Source of the DNA: Vibrio sp. SCSIO 43136
GTDB lineage: Bacteria > Pseudomonadota > Gammaproteobacteria > Enterobacterales > Vibrionaceae
Assembly: GCF_023716565.1 (NCBI RefSeq)
Contig: NZ_CP071849.1
Coordinates: 1,674,001 to 1,738,000, forward strand
Direction of reading: 5' to 3'
Length of the DNA stretch: 64,000 bases
Shown: in pieces, positions 52,124 through 60,485 of the stretch
Position numbering within the stretch: the first letter of the stretch is position 1
Layout: every line of letters begins with the position of its first letter
The notes under the pieces: model-generated
Told to the model about the DNA's origin: nothing
What the model saw: only the letters and a program-made list of their open reading frames with translations
The model's database searches: none
Translations under genes and position numbers: made by a program

Positions 52124-52999
52124 TTACACCGCAGCCTCCAAACACTCAATAAATATCTTCATCGCAGGCGTCACACATTTACCCGCATGATAGCCACATA
52201 GCGGCTGGATCAATTGCGGTTCATCGGTAAACGCTAGCTCTTGCAAGCTGCCTTCTGCCAGTTCTTTCTCTACCGTAAAGCGGGGCAAATAAGAGATACC
52301 GATATTGCTCTCAACACAGTTTTTGATGGTGTTGATACTGCTCAACTCAATCGTGTTGTTCACGTGGATATTACGCTGCTGTAGGATCTGTTCGAAGGTA
52401 ATTCGGAACAGACACATAGGGCCGTTGCTGATGAAGCCGATATCGATATGCTGATCTGGCTGCTTAAAGTCCACCCCTTGCAGCAGTGGAGAAGCCACCA
52501 GCACCAGAGGTTCCTGTTTAAACTCGTGCAGCTTTAAGGCTTCATCATTGCCTACACTGTAAAACACCCCTAAATCCGCCTTATCGGCAATCAAGGAATC
52601 GCGAATTTGATAACAGTTTTGCGACCGCAATGAGAGCTTTACCTTCGGTGCTCTTAATCTGAATTCCTTTAGCACCTTGGCCATTTTGTACGCAAGCTGA
52701 GTTTCTGCGATGAGCACTCTAAGCTCACCACTAGGCTCTGCATTCTCCTGTTGGGCGGTTTTATCAATGTTTTCCATTACTCGAATCAGCTCTTGCACGT
52801 AAGGAAGAAGATTCTTTCCTGCCTGAGTAAGCACCATTTTTCGTCCGATTTTCTCAAACAGCTGCAACGATAAGTCTTGCTCTAACTGTTTGATTTGAAA
52901 GGTCACCGTTGACTGAGTGCAGTAGAGTTTCTGCGATGCTTTGAGAAATGATCCTTCCTCGACAATGGTTTTAAAGGTGATAAAACGCTTTAGATTCAT
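52124..52999 (-). CDS. LysR-family transcriptional regulator
   Basis: The start is the ATG at 52999 (M-N-L-K-R-F) behind GAGGGGAG. The 291-residue LysR protein has the HTH S-F-L-K-A-S-Q-K-L-Y-C-T-Q-S-T-V-T-F-Q-I-K-Q-L-E and a full effector domain. It is divergent from a LysE-family exporter, the classic LysG/ArgP-LysE arrangement, so it probably activates export of an amino acid or related compound. A short inverted repeat lies between the genes. Confidence 0.9.
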   Translation of the reverse strand: MNLKRFITFKTIVEEGSFLKASQKLYCTQSTVTFQIKQLEQDLSLQLFEKIGRKMVLTQAGKNLLPYVQELIRVMENIDKTAQQENAEPSGELRVLIAETQLAYKMAKVLKEFRLRAPKVKLSLRSQNCYQIRDSLIADKADLGVFYSVGNDEALKLHEFKQEPLVLVASPLLQGVDFKQPDQHIDIGFISNGPMCLFRITFEQILQQRNIHVNNTIELSSINTIKNCVESNIGISYLPRFTVEKELAEGSLQELAFTDEPQLIQPLCGYHAGKCVTPAMKIFIECLEAAV

Positions 53000-53029
53000 A
53001 CTCCCCTCACAAGACACTTTCAATTACTC

Positions 53030-53042
53030 GAACTCTTAGTTC
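53030..53042. promoter_or_regulatory. Inverted repeat between LysR and LysE genes
   Basis: GAACT-CTT-AGTTC in the 108-bp divergent region; candidate LysR-binding half sites. Confidence 0.4.
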
Positions 53043-53107
53043 AAATACATTCAATTTTTAAATCTATTAGACGAGAGTATAGTGCAGCAAAAACAGGAGA
53101 GATAGAT

Positions 53108-53692
53108 ATGAGTGCCATCTACAGCGCATTTTTTACCTACGTAATCATTACTTCAATCACCCCCGGTCCAAACAACATTTTGTCTTTAGGTGTTGCTTCT
53201 CAACATGGGATCAAACGTTCCACTCAGGTCATTTCGGGCATGTTCTGTGGTCAAGTTGTATTGATGTTGCTGTGTGGCGCATTTACTTACAACATGGTTA
53301 ACCTCTTGCCAGTGATCACACCTTGGCTGACATGGGTGGGAGCCGCTTACATCGTCTGGCTAGCGTGGGGTATTGCGACCAGTGATAGTAAAGCCATCTC
53401 AGAACAACAAGAAGGGATGAGTTTTCTTAAAGGTTTCGGCTTGCAGTTTGTGAACGTGAAAATCATCCTTTATGGCGTGACTTCCATCTCGACCTTTGTG
53501 CTGCCATATACCCAAGACATTTATTGGATCACAGGGGCGAGCTTAGTGCTGGCGTTTATTGCTCTAGCGAGCAATCTAGCCTGGGCGGCGGCGGGTCAGT
53601 TGCTGCAATCGCAGTTTGAGAAAAACGCTAAGGTGATTAATCTAACACTGGCCGCCATGTTGCTTTATTGTGCCGTGCGTTTGTTCGTGTAG
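53108..53692 (+). CDS. LysE-family amino acid exporter
   Basis: A 194-residue membrane protein with about six hydrophobic segments and the family motif T-P-G-P-N-N near the N-terminus (residues 19-24). LysE/RhtB proteins export basic amino acids, homoserine/threonine or other small solutes by proton exchange. Divergent LysR partner as above. The substrate is not determined. Start behind CAGGAGAG. Confidence 0.9.
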   Translation: MSAIYSAFFTYVIITSITPGPNNILSLGVASQHGIKRSTQVISGMFCGQVVLMLLCGAFTYNMVNLLPVITPWLTWVGAAYIVWLAWGIATSDSKAISEQQEGMSFLKGFGLQFVNVKIILYGVTSISTFVLPYTQDIYWITGASLVLAFIALASNLAWAAAGQLLQSQFEKNAKVINLTLAAMLLYCAVRLFV

Positions 53693-53752
53693 GTTTGAAT
53701 TAGTACAACTCGAGCCCAAGCTCCAAGGAGGGAGCGCTTACTCCCGTCATTC

Positions 53753-54676
53753 TTACTTCCCGCCCAATACCAAGCGATCTGCGTTAGCCACAAACAGTTC
53801 CACTAACTTCTGAGCCACGGGTCCAGTAGGCTTTTCAATTGGCCACAACGCATCCACCGACCATTCCAATTCTCCTTCATGAGTGCCTTTAAAAGCTATC
53901 AAAGCGCCAGACTCAAGCTCCGCTTGGCACTCCTGCTTAGGTAAGTTACTCCATCCGACCCCACCTAATACCAGTGATTTTGCCATGGAGAAATTATCTA
54001 CATTCACTAAGCGACTGCTGTAGTTTTGAGTATTGACCCCTAGCTCATTGAGTGGAGACAAAACGATCTGAGTCATGCTGCGAATAAAGGCCGGTTCAAT
54101 CTCTCCCTTCACCATCCAACCGATTTTTTCCGCATAACTAGGCGCCATCACACGCTGAATATCAAATTTAAACAGCTTGTTGTTCATCATAGTGCTAGGC
54201 GTATTAAAGCAGCTTAATGCCAGCCCTACATCCACCTGCTGTTGCTCAACCAACGCCATCACTTGAGCGGTATTGCCACTTCGCACATTCACCTCAGTGG
54301 CCGGAAACTCTTGTAATACTTGGCTAATCACCTCATCAGGGGCAAAGCATTGCAAAGCAGAATCAATTGCGACGCTCAAGGTCGTTTCATTTTTTGCCAG
54401 ACAGAGTTCAACTCGCTGTGAGAAATGCTCAGCTTCTGAGATCAAAGACTTTGCAGGTTGATAAAGAGCTTTCGCCTCTTCAGTGGGAGTAAGGTGCACG
54501 CCATTTCGCTCAAACAACTCAACGCCAAGATCAAGCTCTAGGTTCGTCACCCGACGGCTAAAAGTACTCGAGTGTTTACCTTGCTGATGAGCAGCAGACG
54601 CAAAGCTTCCTAGTTCATAGGTCAGAGTGAAGGCTTTGAGTTTAGCGATATGTAGACTTTCCAAAGCTTCTAGCAT
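53753..54676 (-). CDS. LysR-family transcriptional regulator
   Basis: The start is the ATG at 54676 (M-L-E-A-L-E-S-L) behind GGGAG; the 20-residue extension to 54736 is not LysR-like. The 307-residue protein has the HTH S-F-A-S-A-A-H-Q-Q-G-K-H-S-S-T-F-S-R-R-V. It is divergent from a serine hydrolase gene with a perfect inverted repeat between them, suggesting direct control of that gene, like AmpR-AmpC in layout. The inducer is unknown. Confidence 0.88.
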   Translation of the reverse strand: MLEALESLHIAKLKAFTLTYELGSFASAAHQQGKHSSTFSRRVTNLELDLGVELFERNGVHLTPTEEAKALYQPAKSLISEAEHFSQRVELCLAKNETTLSVAIDSALQCFAPDEVISQVLQEFPATEVNVRSGNTAQVMALVEQQQVDVGLALSCFNTPSTMMNNKLFKFDIQRVMAPSYAEKIGWMVKGEIEPAFIRSMTQIVLSPLNELGVNTQNYSSRLVNVDNFSMAKSLVLGGVGWSNLPKQECQAELESGALIAFKGTHEGELEWSVDALWPIEKPTGPVAQKLVELFVANADRLVLGGK

Positions 54677-54741
54677 GATTCCAGCTCCCAAAATGAATTT
54701 ATAATGCATAGTACGCACGATAGTCGAGTTTGTCACTTACA

Positions 54742-54764
54742 TGATTTGACGTAATATCAAATCA
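54742..54764. promoter_or_regulatory. Perfect inverted repeat, probable LysR operator
   Basis: TGATTTGA-N7-TCAAATCA in the 196-bp divergent region; size and spacing suit a LysR-type dimer site. Confidence 0.6.
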
Positions 54765-54872
54765 CAAGATGAGAACGCAGACACATGACCTAAGTGTTTA
54801 ATACATTAATTAATAAGGTTATTTTTCGTTCAAGAGTCGCAAAAACATTACAACTAATTTGTAGGTAGCATC

Positions 54873-56162
54873 ATGAAAAAAACTATCATCGCTGTAGCTG
54901 TTGCATTATCAACAACTTTCGCTGCACAAGCAGCAACCGATAAAGTGACCTTCCACTCTGAAGACAAAGCCATGTTAGAGCGAGTTGCCGCTCTTGGCAT
55001 TTCTCAGTCAAACTGGGACTCTAACGAGTTTGCGTCGATGTTCTTCATTGAGCCACAGCGTGTGAGTGAGCATGCGGTGATGCAAAAAAGCTCAAACCCA
55101 CGTACTTTTGATAAATCAGAAAAGTCTATCGACCTAAACAGCATCATGGTGCAAGACGTGGATGGTTGGGAGCTATCTCTTAACGACCTACTTCGTGACC
55201 GTATGCACAACCGCTCTATGGTTATCCTACAAGACGGTAAACTTGTGCATGAGCACTACTGGTCAGGCATTACTAAAAATACCAAGCAGCTAACCATGTC
55301 TGCGGCGAAGTCTTTCACCTCTTCTCTAGCAGGTATTGCGGAAGCGGAAGGTTACTTCAAATTCACTGACAACGTTGAGAAGTGGCTACCTGAAGCAAAA
55401 GGTACAGTGATCGGTGCATACCCAATCCAGTACGTGTCTGACATGCGTTCAGGCTTTGCTCTAATTGATGATGCTAAGAACGTGTACGGCGATGACTGGG
55501 ATACCTCAATGGAGCACGCTATCTCATGGAAAGGTCACACCGATTCTGAGTGGGTAGGCATCAAAGATTACACTCCTCACCTAACCAAACTGGCTTACGA
55601 GCAAGGTAAAAAGTACGAGTACCATTCATACAATACTGAAGCGCTAGGTCTGATCACTCAACGTGCCGTAGGTAAACACTGGACAGAATACTTCCAAGAG
55701 AAGCTATGGGATAAAGGTCAGTTCACTTCAGATACTTCTATCATGGTGGACAAAGAAGGCACGGTAATCGCTTGTGGCTCTATGGGCATGACAACTCGTG
55801 ATTTCGCGAACATGGGAGACATCTGGGCACACGATGGTAAGTCTCAAAACGGTACTCAAGTTGTGCCTAAAGCATGGCTTGACAATGTATGGGCAGGTAA
55901 CGACGAAGTTCGTGCGGCATGGGCGAAAGGTAAAGAAGCCCCACTAGCGGACGGTTTCTACAAAGACCAGTTCCGTGTCCTAAACCTAGGTGGTGAAGAG
56001 TGGCTACTGGCTATCGGTGTAAACGGTCAGGTTATTGCGGTAGAGAAAGAGTCTAAGACGGTTATCGCAATGATGGGTAACTACAACCTGCCAAGTGATG
56101 CTCGCTGGGCAGTTGATGTACTGCATATGGCAGTACCAACGATCAAGGCGAACATCAAGTAA
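54873..56162 (+). CDS. Exported serine hydrolase, class C beta-lactamase-like family
   Basis: A 429-residue protein with a signal peptide (cleavage after A-Q-A, residue 20). The S-x-x-K motif is S-A-A-K (Ser143, Lys146), and a Tyr motif Y-H-S-Y-N (Tyr250) fits the class C/6-aminohexanoate-dimer hydrolase-like branch. These periplasmic enzymes are usually esterases, amidases or peptidases rather than true beta-lactamases. Very biased codon use implies high expression. Regulated probably by the divergent LysR gene. A strong terminator follows. Confidence 0.88.
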   Translation: MKKTIIAVAVALSTTFAAQAATDKVTFHSEDKAMLERVAALGISQSNWDSNEFASMFFIEPQRVSEHAVMQKSSNPRTFDKSEKSIDLNSIMVQDVDGWELSLNDLLRDRMHNRSMVILQDGKLVHEHYWSGITKNTKQLTMSAAKSFTSSLAGIAEAEGYFKFTDNVEKWLPEAKGTVIGAYPIQYVSDMRSGFALIDDAKNVYGDDWDTSMEHAISWKGHTDSEWVGIKDYTPHLTKLAYEQGKKYEYHSYNTEALGLITQRAVGKHWTEYFQEKLWDKGQFTSDTSIMVDKEGTVIACGSMGMTTRDFANMGDIWAHDGKSQNGTQVVPKAWLDNVWAGNDEVRAAWAKGKEAPLADGFYKDQFRVLNLGGEEWLLAIGVNGQVIAVEKESKTVIAMMGNYNLPSDARWAVDVLHMAVPTIKANIK

Positions 56163-56180
56163 CCAACTGAATTGATGTAC

Positions 56181-56221
56181 AAAACGCCCCCTGAAGATTT
56201 CGCTTCAGGGGGCGTTTTTTT
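56181..56221 (+). terminator. Strong terminator after the serine hydrolase
   Basis: AAAACGCCCCCTGAAG / CTTCAGGGGGCGTTTT, loop ATTTCG, then TTT. Confidence 0.92.
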
Positions 56222-56350
56222 ATGGATAAAGATACCGTTTCTTATCCATATAAGATCAACAGTGACACCAGCCTAAACCAAACTTTATTATTAAATTAAT
56301 CAAAAGCTTAACAACATCCCCCCTCATAAGAAGATCATTTTGGTTGATTT

Positions 56351-56394
56351 TTAGGACAACAGTCCTAAAATAAAAATTAGGACAACAATCCTAA
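56351..56394. promoter_or_regulatory. Two tandem TetR operators
   Basis: TTAGGACAACAGTCCTAA (56351-56368) and TTAGGACAACAATCCTAA (56377-56394), 26 bp centre to centre, ending 11 bp before the TetR start. Almost certainly autoregulatory sites. Confidence 0.8.
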
Positions 56395-56405
56395 TCAGGA
56401 AAAAG

Positions 56406-56987
56406 ATGAAGCTTTCAAAAACCAAACTCAAGATTGTCGAAGCCGCCAATAAGCTTTTTTACGAGCAAGGCTACGAGCACACATCCTTTACCCAAATCGC
56501 TGACGTGGTTGGAATTTCTCGTGGCAATTTTTATTACCACTACAAAACCAAAGACGAAATCTTGGCTGCAGTCATCGAGATGCGAATGAGTGTGGTGAAA
56601 AGCTACCTAGATAGCTGGGAGGCCAATAACCCTACTCCGCAAATGCGCATCAAAGCCTTCATCAATTCAGCGGTATTTACTCAGTCAGATACTGAAAAAT
56701 ATGGTTGCCCGATTGGAACACTGAGTACCGAGCTCAACAAGTTGTCGCATCCAGCACAAGAGCAAGTCGCAGGGTTCTTCACCCTATTTCGATGTTGGCT
56801 GGGAAGACAATTTGACGCCCTTGGATTTGCTAAAGAGGCCGACGAACTGGCGCTCAACATTCTTGCCCAAAACCAGGGTGCCGCCGTGCTTGCGAGTACC
56901 TTAAACGATCAGTCGCTCGTCGAGCGACAGGCTAAGCGGATGGAAGCTTGGCTAGACGAACTTATTCATCAATCTAACCCTAAGTGA
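56406..56987 (+). CDS. TetR-family transcriptional regulator
   Basis: A 193-residue TetR protein with the N-terminal HTH (T-Q-I-A-D-V-V-G-I-S-R-G-N-F-Y-Y-H-Y-K-T-K) and a helical ligand domain similar to the TetR_C group found in AcrR/NemR-like repressors. Two near-identical palindromes sit just upstream. It is followed 8 bp later by an NTF2-like gene, so it likely represses a two-gene operon. Ligand unknown; Cys108-containing loop (Y-G-C-P-I-G) could sense electrophiles, as in NemR-like proteins (inference). Confidence 0.9.
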   Translation: MKLSKTKLKIVEAANKLFYEQGYEHTSFTQIADVVGISRGNFYYHYKTKDEILAAVIEMRMSVVKSYLDSWEANNPTPQMRIKAFINSAVFTQSDTEKYGCPIGTLSTELNKLSHPAQEQVAGFFTLFRCWLGRQFDALGFAKEADELALNILAQNQGAAVLASTLNDQSLVERQAKRMEAWLDELIHQSNPK

Positions 56988-56995
56988 GGCATCAC

Positions 56996-57475
56996 ATGGA
57001 AAAGCCAACCATCAATCTAGAACAGTTCAAACGTGACTCTTGGTCTGACACCGAAACCCAGAACGCTGAGAAGATTGTCGATCTGGTACAAAATCTGATG
57101 AACACTCACGACTACGATTACGTTGAAAAAACCTTCGCTCAGAGCACCTACAAACAACATAATCGTGGGATACCAGATACCTTAAACGGACTACTGGGAT
57201 ACTTGCGAAACTTCACCAAACAGTTCCCAGAATTTTCGTACAGCGTGAAAAACATCTATGTCGATGGAGACTATGTCACGCTGCACTCACATGCGACGTT
57301 GAAAAAAGCACACCGTGGCAACGACAAAAAAGGCATGAACATCGTTGATACATGGAAAATCAGTGGCAATAACATCGAAGCGCATTGGGATGCGGTGCAA
57401 CCACTGGACTGGTTTATGCGCTTATATACCTTCTTAACTGGCGGCGCAATTCGCAACAGTAACGGCCCGTTTTAA
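56996..57475 (+). CDS. NTF2-like/SnoaL-family protein
   Basis: The ATG at 56996 is behind GAGG; a GTG at 56984 overlapping the TetR stop is less likely. The 159-residue protein has the cone-shaped NTF2-like fold (Y-V-E-K-T-F-A-Q; Y-V-T-L-H-S-H; I-V-D-T-W-K-I; A-H-W-D-A-V-Q) seen in SnoaL-like proteins. Such proteins bind or isomerise small hydrophobic molecules. Co-transcribed with the TetR gene. The substrate is unknown. Confidence 0.8.
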   Translation: MEKPTINLEQFKRDSWSDTETQNAEKIVDLVQNLMNTHDYDYVEKTFAQSTYKQHNRGIPDTLNGLLGYLRNFTKQFPEFSYSVKNIYVDGDYVTLHSHATLKKAHRGNDKKGMNIVDTWKISGNNIEAHWDAVQPLDWFMRLYTFLTGGAIRNSNGPF

Positions 57476-57488
57476 GCACCATTAAACA

Positions 57489-57518
57489 GAGGTCTACTCA
57501 AGCAATTGAGTAGACCTC
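57489..57518 (+). terminator. Inverted repeat after the NTF2-like gene
   Basis: GAGGTCTACTCA / TGAGTAGACCTC, 6-nt loop; no T tract, so terminator role uncertain. Confidence 0.5.
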
Positions 57519-57664
57519 GTCATCTGCTATCCCCATTCCCCTAAGTAGGACACACACCAAAAAGTATGATTCTAGACTGATTTTTCATCTAGGGTGCGTA
57601 AGCTCCCATTACCACCGCCAGTCTACTGCTAAATTAACGACAAACTTAAACACAGTAGCCGATC

Positions 57665-58624
57665 ATGACCACAGCTCGAAGAAACCTGGTTTCTGTAGAT
57701 GCCACCCCATACTATCACTGCGTATCTCGCTGTGTACGTCGCAGTTTTTTATGTGGTGTAGACGAGCTCACTAACATTAGTTATGAACACCGACGGGCTT
57801 GGATTGAAGCCAAGATCTACTCTCTTACGCATACATACTGTATCGATGTATGTGCCTATGCGGTGATGAGCAACCATTTCCATGTCGTTCTGCACATCAA
57901 TCGCAACAGCGCTCAAATGTTAACTCCAGAGGAAGTTATCGAGCGCTGGGGACTGACGCACAAAATCCCCGAACTCATTAAGAAATGGCAACAGAATCAA
58001 ATCACCAACAAAGCAGAACATCAAAAATGTCTAGAAATAGTAGAAGTTTGGCGTGAGCGTTTATGGTCGCTAAGTTGGTTTATGAAAGAACTTAATTACG
58101 ACATTGCCTGCCGTGCTAACCAAGAAGACAATTGTTCGGGACACTTCTGGGAGAGCCGTTTCAAAAGCCAAGCGTTATTAGATGAAAAAGCACTGGCTGC
58201 AGCTATGGCTTATGTAGACTTAAACCCAGTTCGAGCCGGTGTGGCTAAGACCCCAGAAAGCTCAGAGTTTACCTCCATAAAAGCTCGTATCAAGGCACTA
58301 AGAAACGACCTTGAAACTGCTCCATGCCTGCATCCCTTTGTTGGTATCACAAATGACAAAACCGTTGATGGTTTGCCTTTTCGACTTATCGAATATATTG
58401 AGTTGGTAGATTGGAGTGCGAGGCAATTACGACCAGATAAATGCTCCATAGACAGTTCTTTACCTCCCATACTTAACAGGCTCAATATCAGTCGAGTAAG
58501 CTGGCTCAAAGCTTGTACACAGTTAGAGAAGCGGGGAGCAACTGCAATCGGCGATGTATCTATTGTTAAGCACGTAAAAGTTGCGTTGAATAAATCTAAA
58601 CTTCACCTGTACCAAATAGAATAA
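57665..58624 (+). CDS. REP-associated tyrosine transposase (RAYT), IS200-like
   Basis: A 319-residue Y1 transposase-like protein. It has the opening A-T-P-Y-Y-H-C-V-S-R-C, the HUH motif N-H-F-H-V-V, and A-Y-V-D-L-N-P-V-R-A-G with the likely catalytic Tyr. RAYTs are single-copy, domesticated relatives of IS200/IS605 transposases that mobilise REP repeats. There are no flanking terminal repeats of an IS. Repeats with TGCCTGTCC downstream may be its substrate. A C-terminal extension (about residues 220-319) is typical of the Vibrio/Shewanella type. Confidence 0.88.
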   Translation: MTTARRNLVSVDATPYYHCVSRCVRRSFLCGVDELTNISYEHRRAWIEAKIYSLTHTYCIDVCAYAVMSNHFHVVLHINRNSAQMLTPEEVIERWGLTHKIPELIKKWQQNQITNKAEHQKCLEIVEVWRERLWSLSWFMKELNYDIACRANQEDNCSGHFWESRFKSQALLDEKALAAAMAYVDLNPVRAGVAKTPESSEFTSIKARIKALRNDLETAPCLHPFVGITNDKTVDGLPFRLIEYIELVDWSARQLRPDKCSIDSSLPPILNRLNISRVSWLKACTQLEKRGATAIGDVSIVKHVKVALNKSKLHLYQIE

Positions 58625-58782
58625 TTGATCTCCGCACTAATCGAACTTCACGCCAGCCATCGCTGGCTATTAGCGCTGGAATTGCTCAGTGCATGTGTAT
58701 TCAAGGCATCCGATAGTAAACAAATTTCTCTTTTAGGTCTTTGTCGGTAGCCATACAGACATCTTTAAGCGTCAATTTTTAC

Positions 58783-58852
58783 TGCCTGTCCTTAATCATT
58801 AGGGGTATTTGGATTGCCTGTCCCAGAATAGGTATTTGGAGTGCCTGTCCCC
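58783..58852. repeat. Short repeats downstream of the RAYT
   Basis: TGCCTGTCC occurs at 58783, 58815 and 58842. The last two are part of a 23-bp unit (GGTATTTGGA-N2-GCCTGTCCC) repeated with a 27-bp period. A related inverted element, GGACACAC, precedes the gene near 57549. Probably REP-like sequences linked to the transposase. The 410-bp gap to 59034 holds nothing else obvious. Confidence 0.6.
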
Positions 58853-59034
58853 AAATTGAAATTGCTTCTACTGGGGCATTTTATTTTTACGTTATAACAT
58901 CCCATCATGCTAGAGGTCAGCCTGAAAACGAGAACTGCCTATAGAATAAAGCCGCTATGTCTCACAACAATAATTATAAATTTCAATAATATATCTCTGC
59001 CATATGTAATGGCTAAATTACAAAGGAGTGTAAA

Positions 59035-60078
59035 TTGAAAAAACATATTGGCTTAGCCGCTTACTCTATATATGTGCCAGAAAATAAAATAAGTGCAGAG
59101 GAGTTTGGTAAGCAAATCGGGTTTAGTAAGGAAAGAGTAGAATCAGAAATTGGCATCAAAGAAAAGTATATCGGAGGTCCCGATGACCATGCAGTAGAGA
59201 TGTCAATCAAAGCAGCTAAAGAGCTAATCAAAAGTAATGACATAGATCCTAACTGCATTGACATGATTCTATATTGTGGTGAGACCTACTGCGAGTACCA
59301 GTGTTGGACTGCTGCAATAAAAGTACAAAAAGAGATCGGCGCTGATTCGGCCTACTCTTGGGATCTCGGTTTTAGGTGTGCGGGTACAGCTTTAGGCATC
59401 AAAGTCGCTAAAGATATGATGCTATCCGACTCAACACTGAATAATGTGTTGCTGGTTGGAGGAAATACTAACGCTTACGCTATTGACTACAACGATCCAA
59501 ATCAGCAGCTATTTTTTGATATGGCACCTGCTGCCATGGCTATGATGCTGGTTAAAAACCACCCTAAGAATGAAATTCTAGAAAGCGCTATCATCACAGA
59601 TTCAAGATGTGCTGATAGTGTATTTATCGAGTATGGTGGGACAAAAAAACCAATTAATAGAAGTGTTATAGAGAACCCTGAATTGCAAAATAACTACCAG
59701 CTGCTAAAAGTAAAAAATCCGGAAAATCTAATGGAAATACTGAGAGAGTCAGCTGTCAGTAACATGCATACTGCGATTACTCGATCGCTCATTAACTCTT
59801 CCCAAACCCAAATTGACTACCTCGCTTTTTCTCATGTCAGCCCAGGTATGCACTACTCTTTACTTAAGCAGTTAGAGCTTCCGGAAGAAAAGTGCATCTA
59901 TTTGGACCACGAAGGGCACTGTGGACATCCTGACCAATTAATTTCACTAATGAAAGCGGAAAAAAGCGGGCTATTGAAGCAAGGGGATACTGTTGTTCTT
60001 GCAGGTCCGGGGACTGGCTTTGCCTATGCGTCATCGGTGATACGCTGGGGGGAAGTAGAAGCTAAGGAGCGCTTCTAG
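59035..60078 (+). CDS. KAS III-like (thiolase superfamily) protein, TTG start
   Basis: A 347-residue FabH/KAS III-like protein with the nucleophile Cys115 in D-L-G-F-R-C-A-G. His267 (F-S-H-V-S-P) occupies the catalytic His position, but the usual Asn region reads G-H-C-G-H-P-D-Q, so Asn appears replaced by His295. It may therefore be an atypical condensing or acyl-transfer enzyme. The start is TTG, backed by AAAGGAGTG. It is more AT-rich than neighbours, stands alone beside a RAYT and has no ACP or synthase partner, so it may be horizontally acquired. Function unknown. Confidence 0.78.
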   Translation: MKKHIGLAAYSIYVPENKISAEEFGKQIGFSKERVESEIGIKEKYIGGPDDHAVEMSIKAAKELIKSNDIDPNCIDMILYCGETYCEYQCWTAAIKVQKEIGADSAYSWDLGFRCAGTALGIKVAKDMMLSDSTLNNVLLVGGNTNAYAIDYNDPNQQLFFDMAPAAMAMMLVKNHPKNEILESAIITDSRCADSVFIEYGGTKKPINRSVIENPELQNNYQLLKVKNPENLMEILRESAVSNMHTAITRSLINSSQTQIDYLAFSHVSPGMHYSLLKQLELPEEKCIYLDHEGHCGHPDQLISLMKAEKSGLLKQGDTVVLAGPGTGFAYASSVIRWGEVEAKERF

Positions 60079-60137
60079 GATTTTAGTTCTATGTAGCTAG
60101 CCTAACCCCAATAGTAAAAATCGGGGTTAGGTTTAAA

Positions 60138-60485
60138 CTACTTTCCTCTTAGGCCAATCAGGTTCCCGAATGGGTCTTCAAATTGACACATGTACAAATC
60201 ATCTTCTATCGCTAGAGGGCCACGATAAAGCTTTGCTCCCAACGACCGAAAGTGAATCATCGCATCATCTAGGCAAGGCACCTGCCAATACATCACCACG
60301 CCCTGTTTTCCAGCGTTCACTTTGTCATCCGCTTGCACAACTTCAATCGCAAAATCACCAATATCCAACACGGTAAAATCAAAGTCGGGCAAGTAGCGGG
60401 GCTTCGCCTTTGGAAACGCCTTTAAGTACCAATCCACACCTACTTTGACATTGGGAACTGGGATTAACAGCGCCGCAGGTTTCAT
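60138..60485 (-). CDS. VOC-family glyoxalase/dioxygenase-like protein
   Basis: A 115-residue vicinal-oxygen-chelate protein with the P-V-P-N-V start and the C-terminal F-E-D-P-F-G-N-L-I-G motif. Candidates for metal ligands include Glu residues near the ends, but the early His is missing. Members include glyoxalase I, fosfomycin resistance and bleomycin-binding proteins. It starts one base after the LysR stop, so it is co-transcribed with it. Confidence 0.82.
   Translation of the reverse strand: MKPAALLIPVPNVKVGVDWYLKAFPKAKPRYLPDFDFTVLDIGDFAIEVVQADDKVNAGKQGVVMYWQVPCLDDAMIHFRSLGAKLYRGPLAIEDDLYMCQFEDPFGNLIGLRGK

Noticed and set aside
57665..58624. Complete insertion sequence around the transposase
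   Set aside because: No terminal inverted repeats, target duplication or second copy seen, so RAYT is preferred over an active IS.
58741..58944. 67-residue plus-strand frame after the RAYT
   Set aside because: It runs through the short repeats, is low in plausibility and has no ribosome-binding site.
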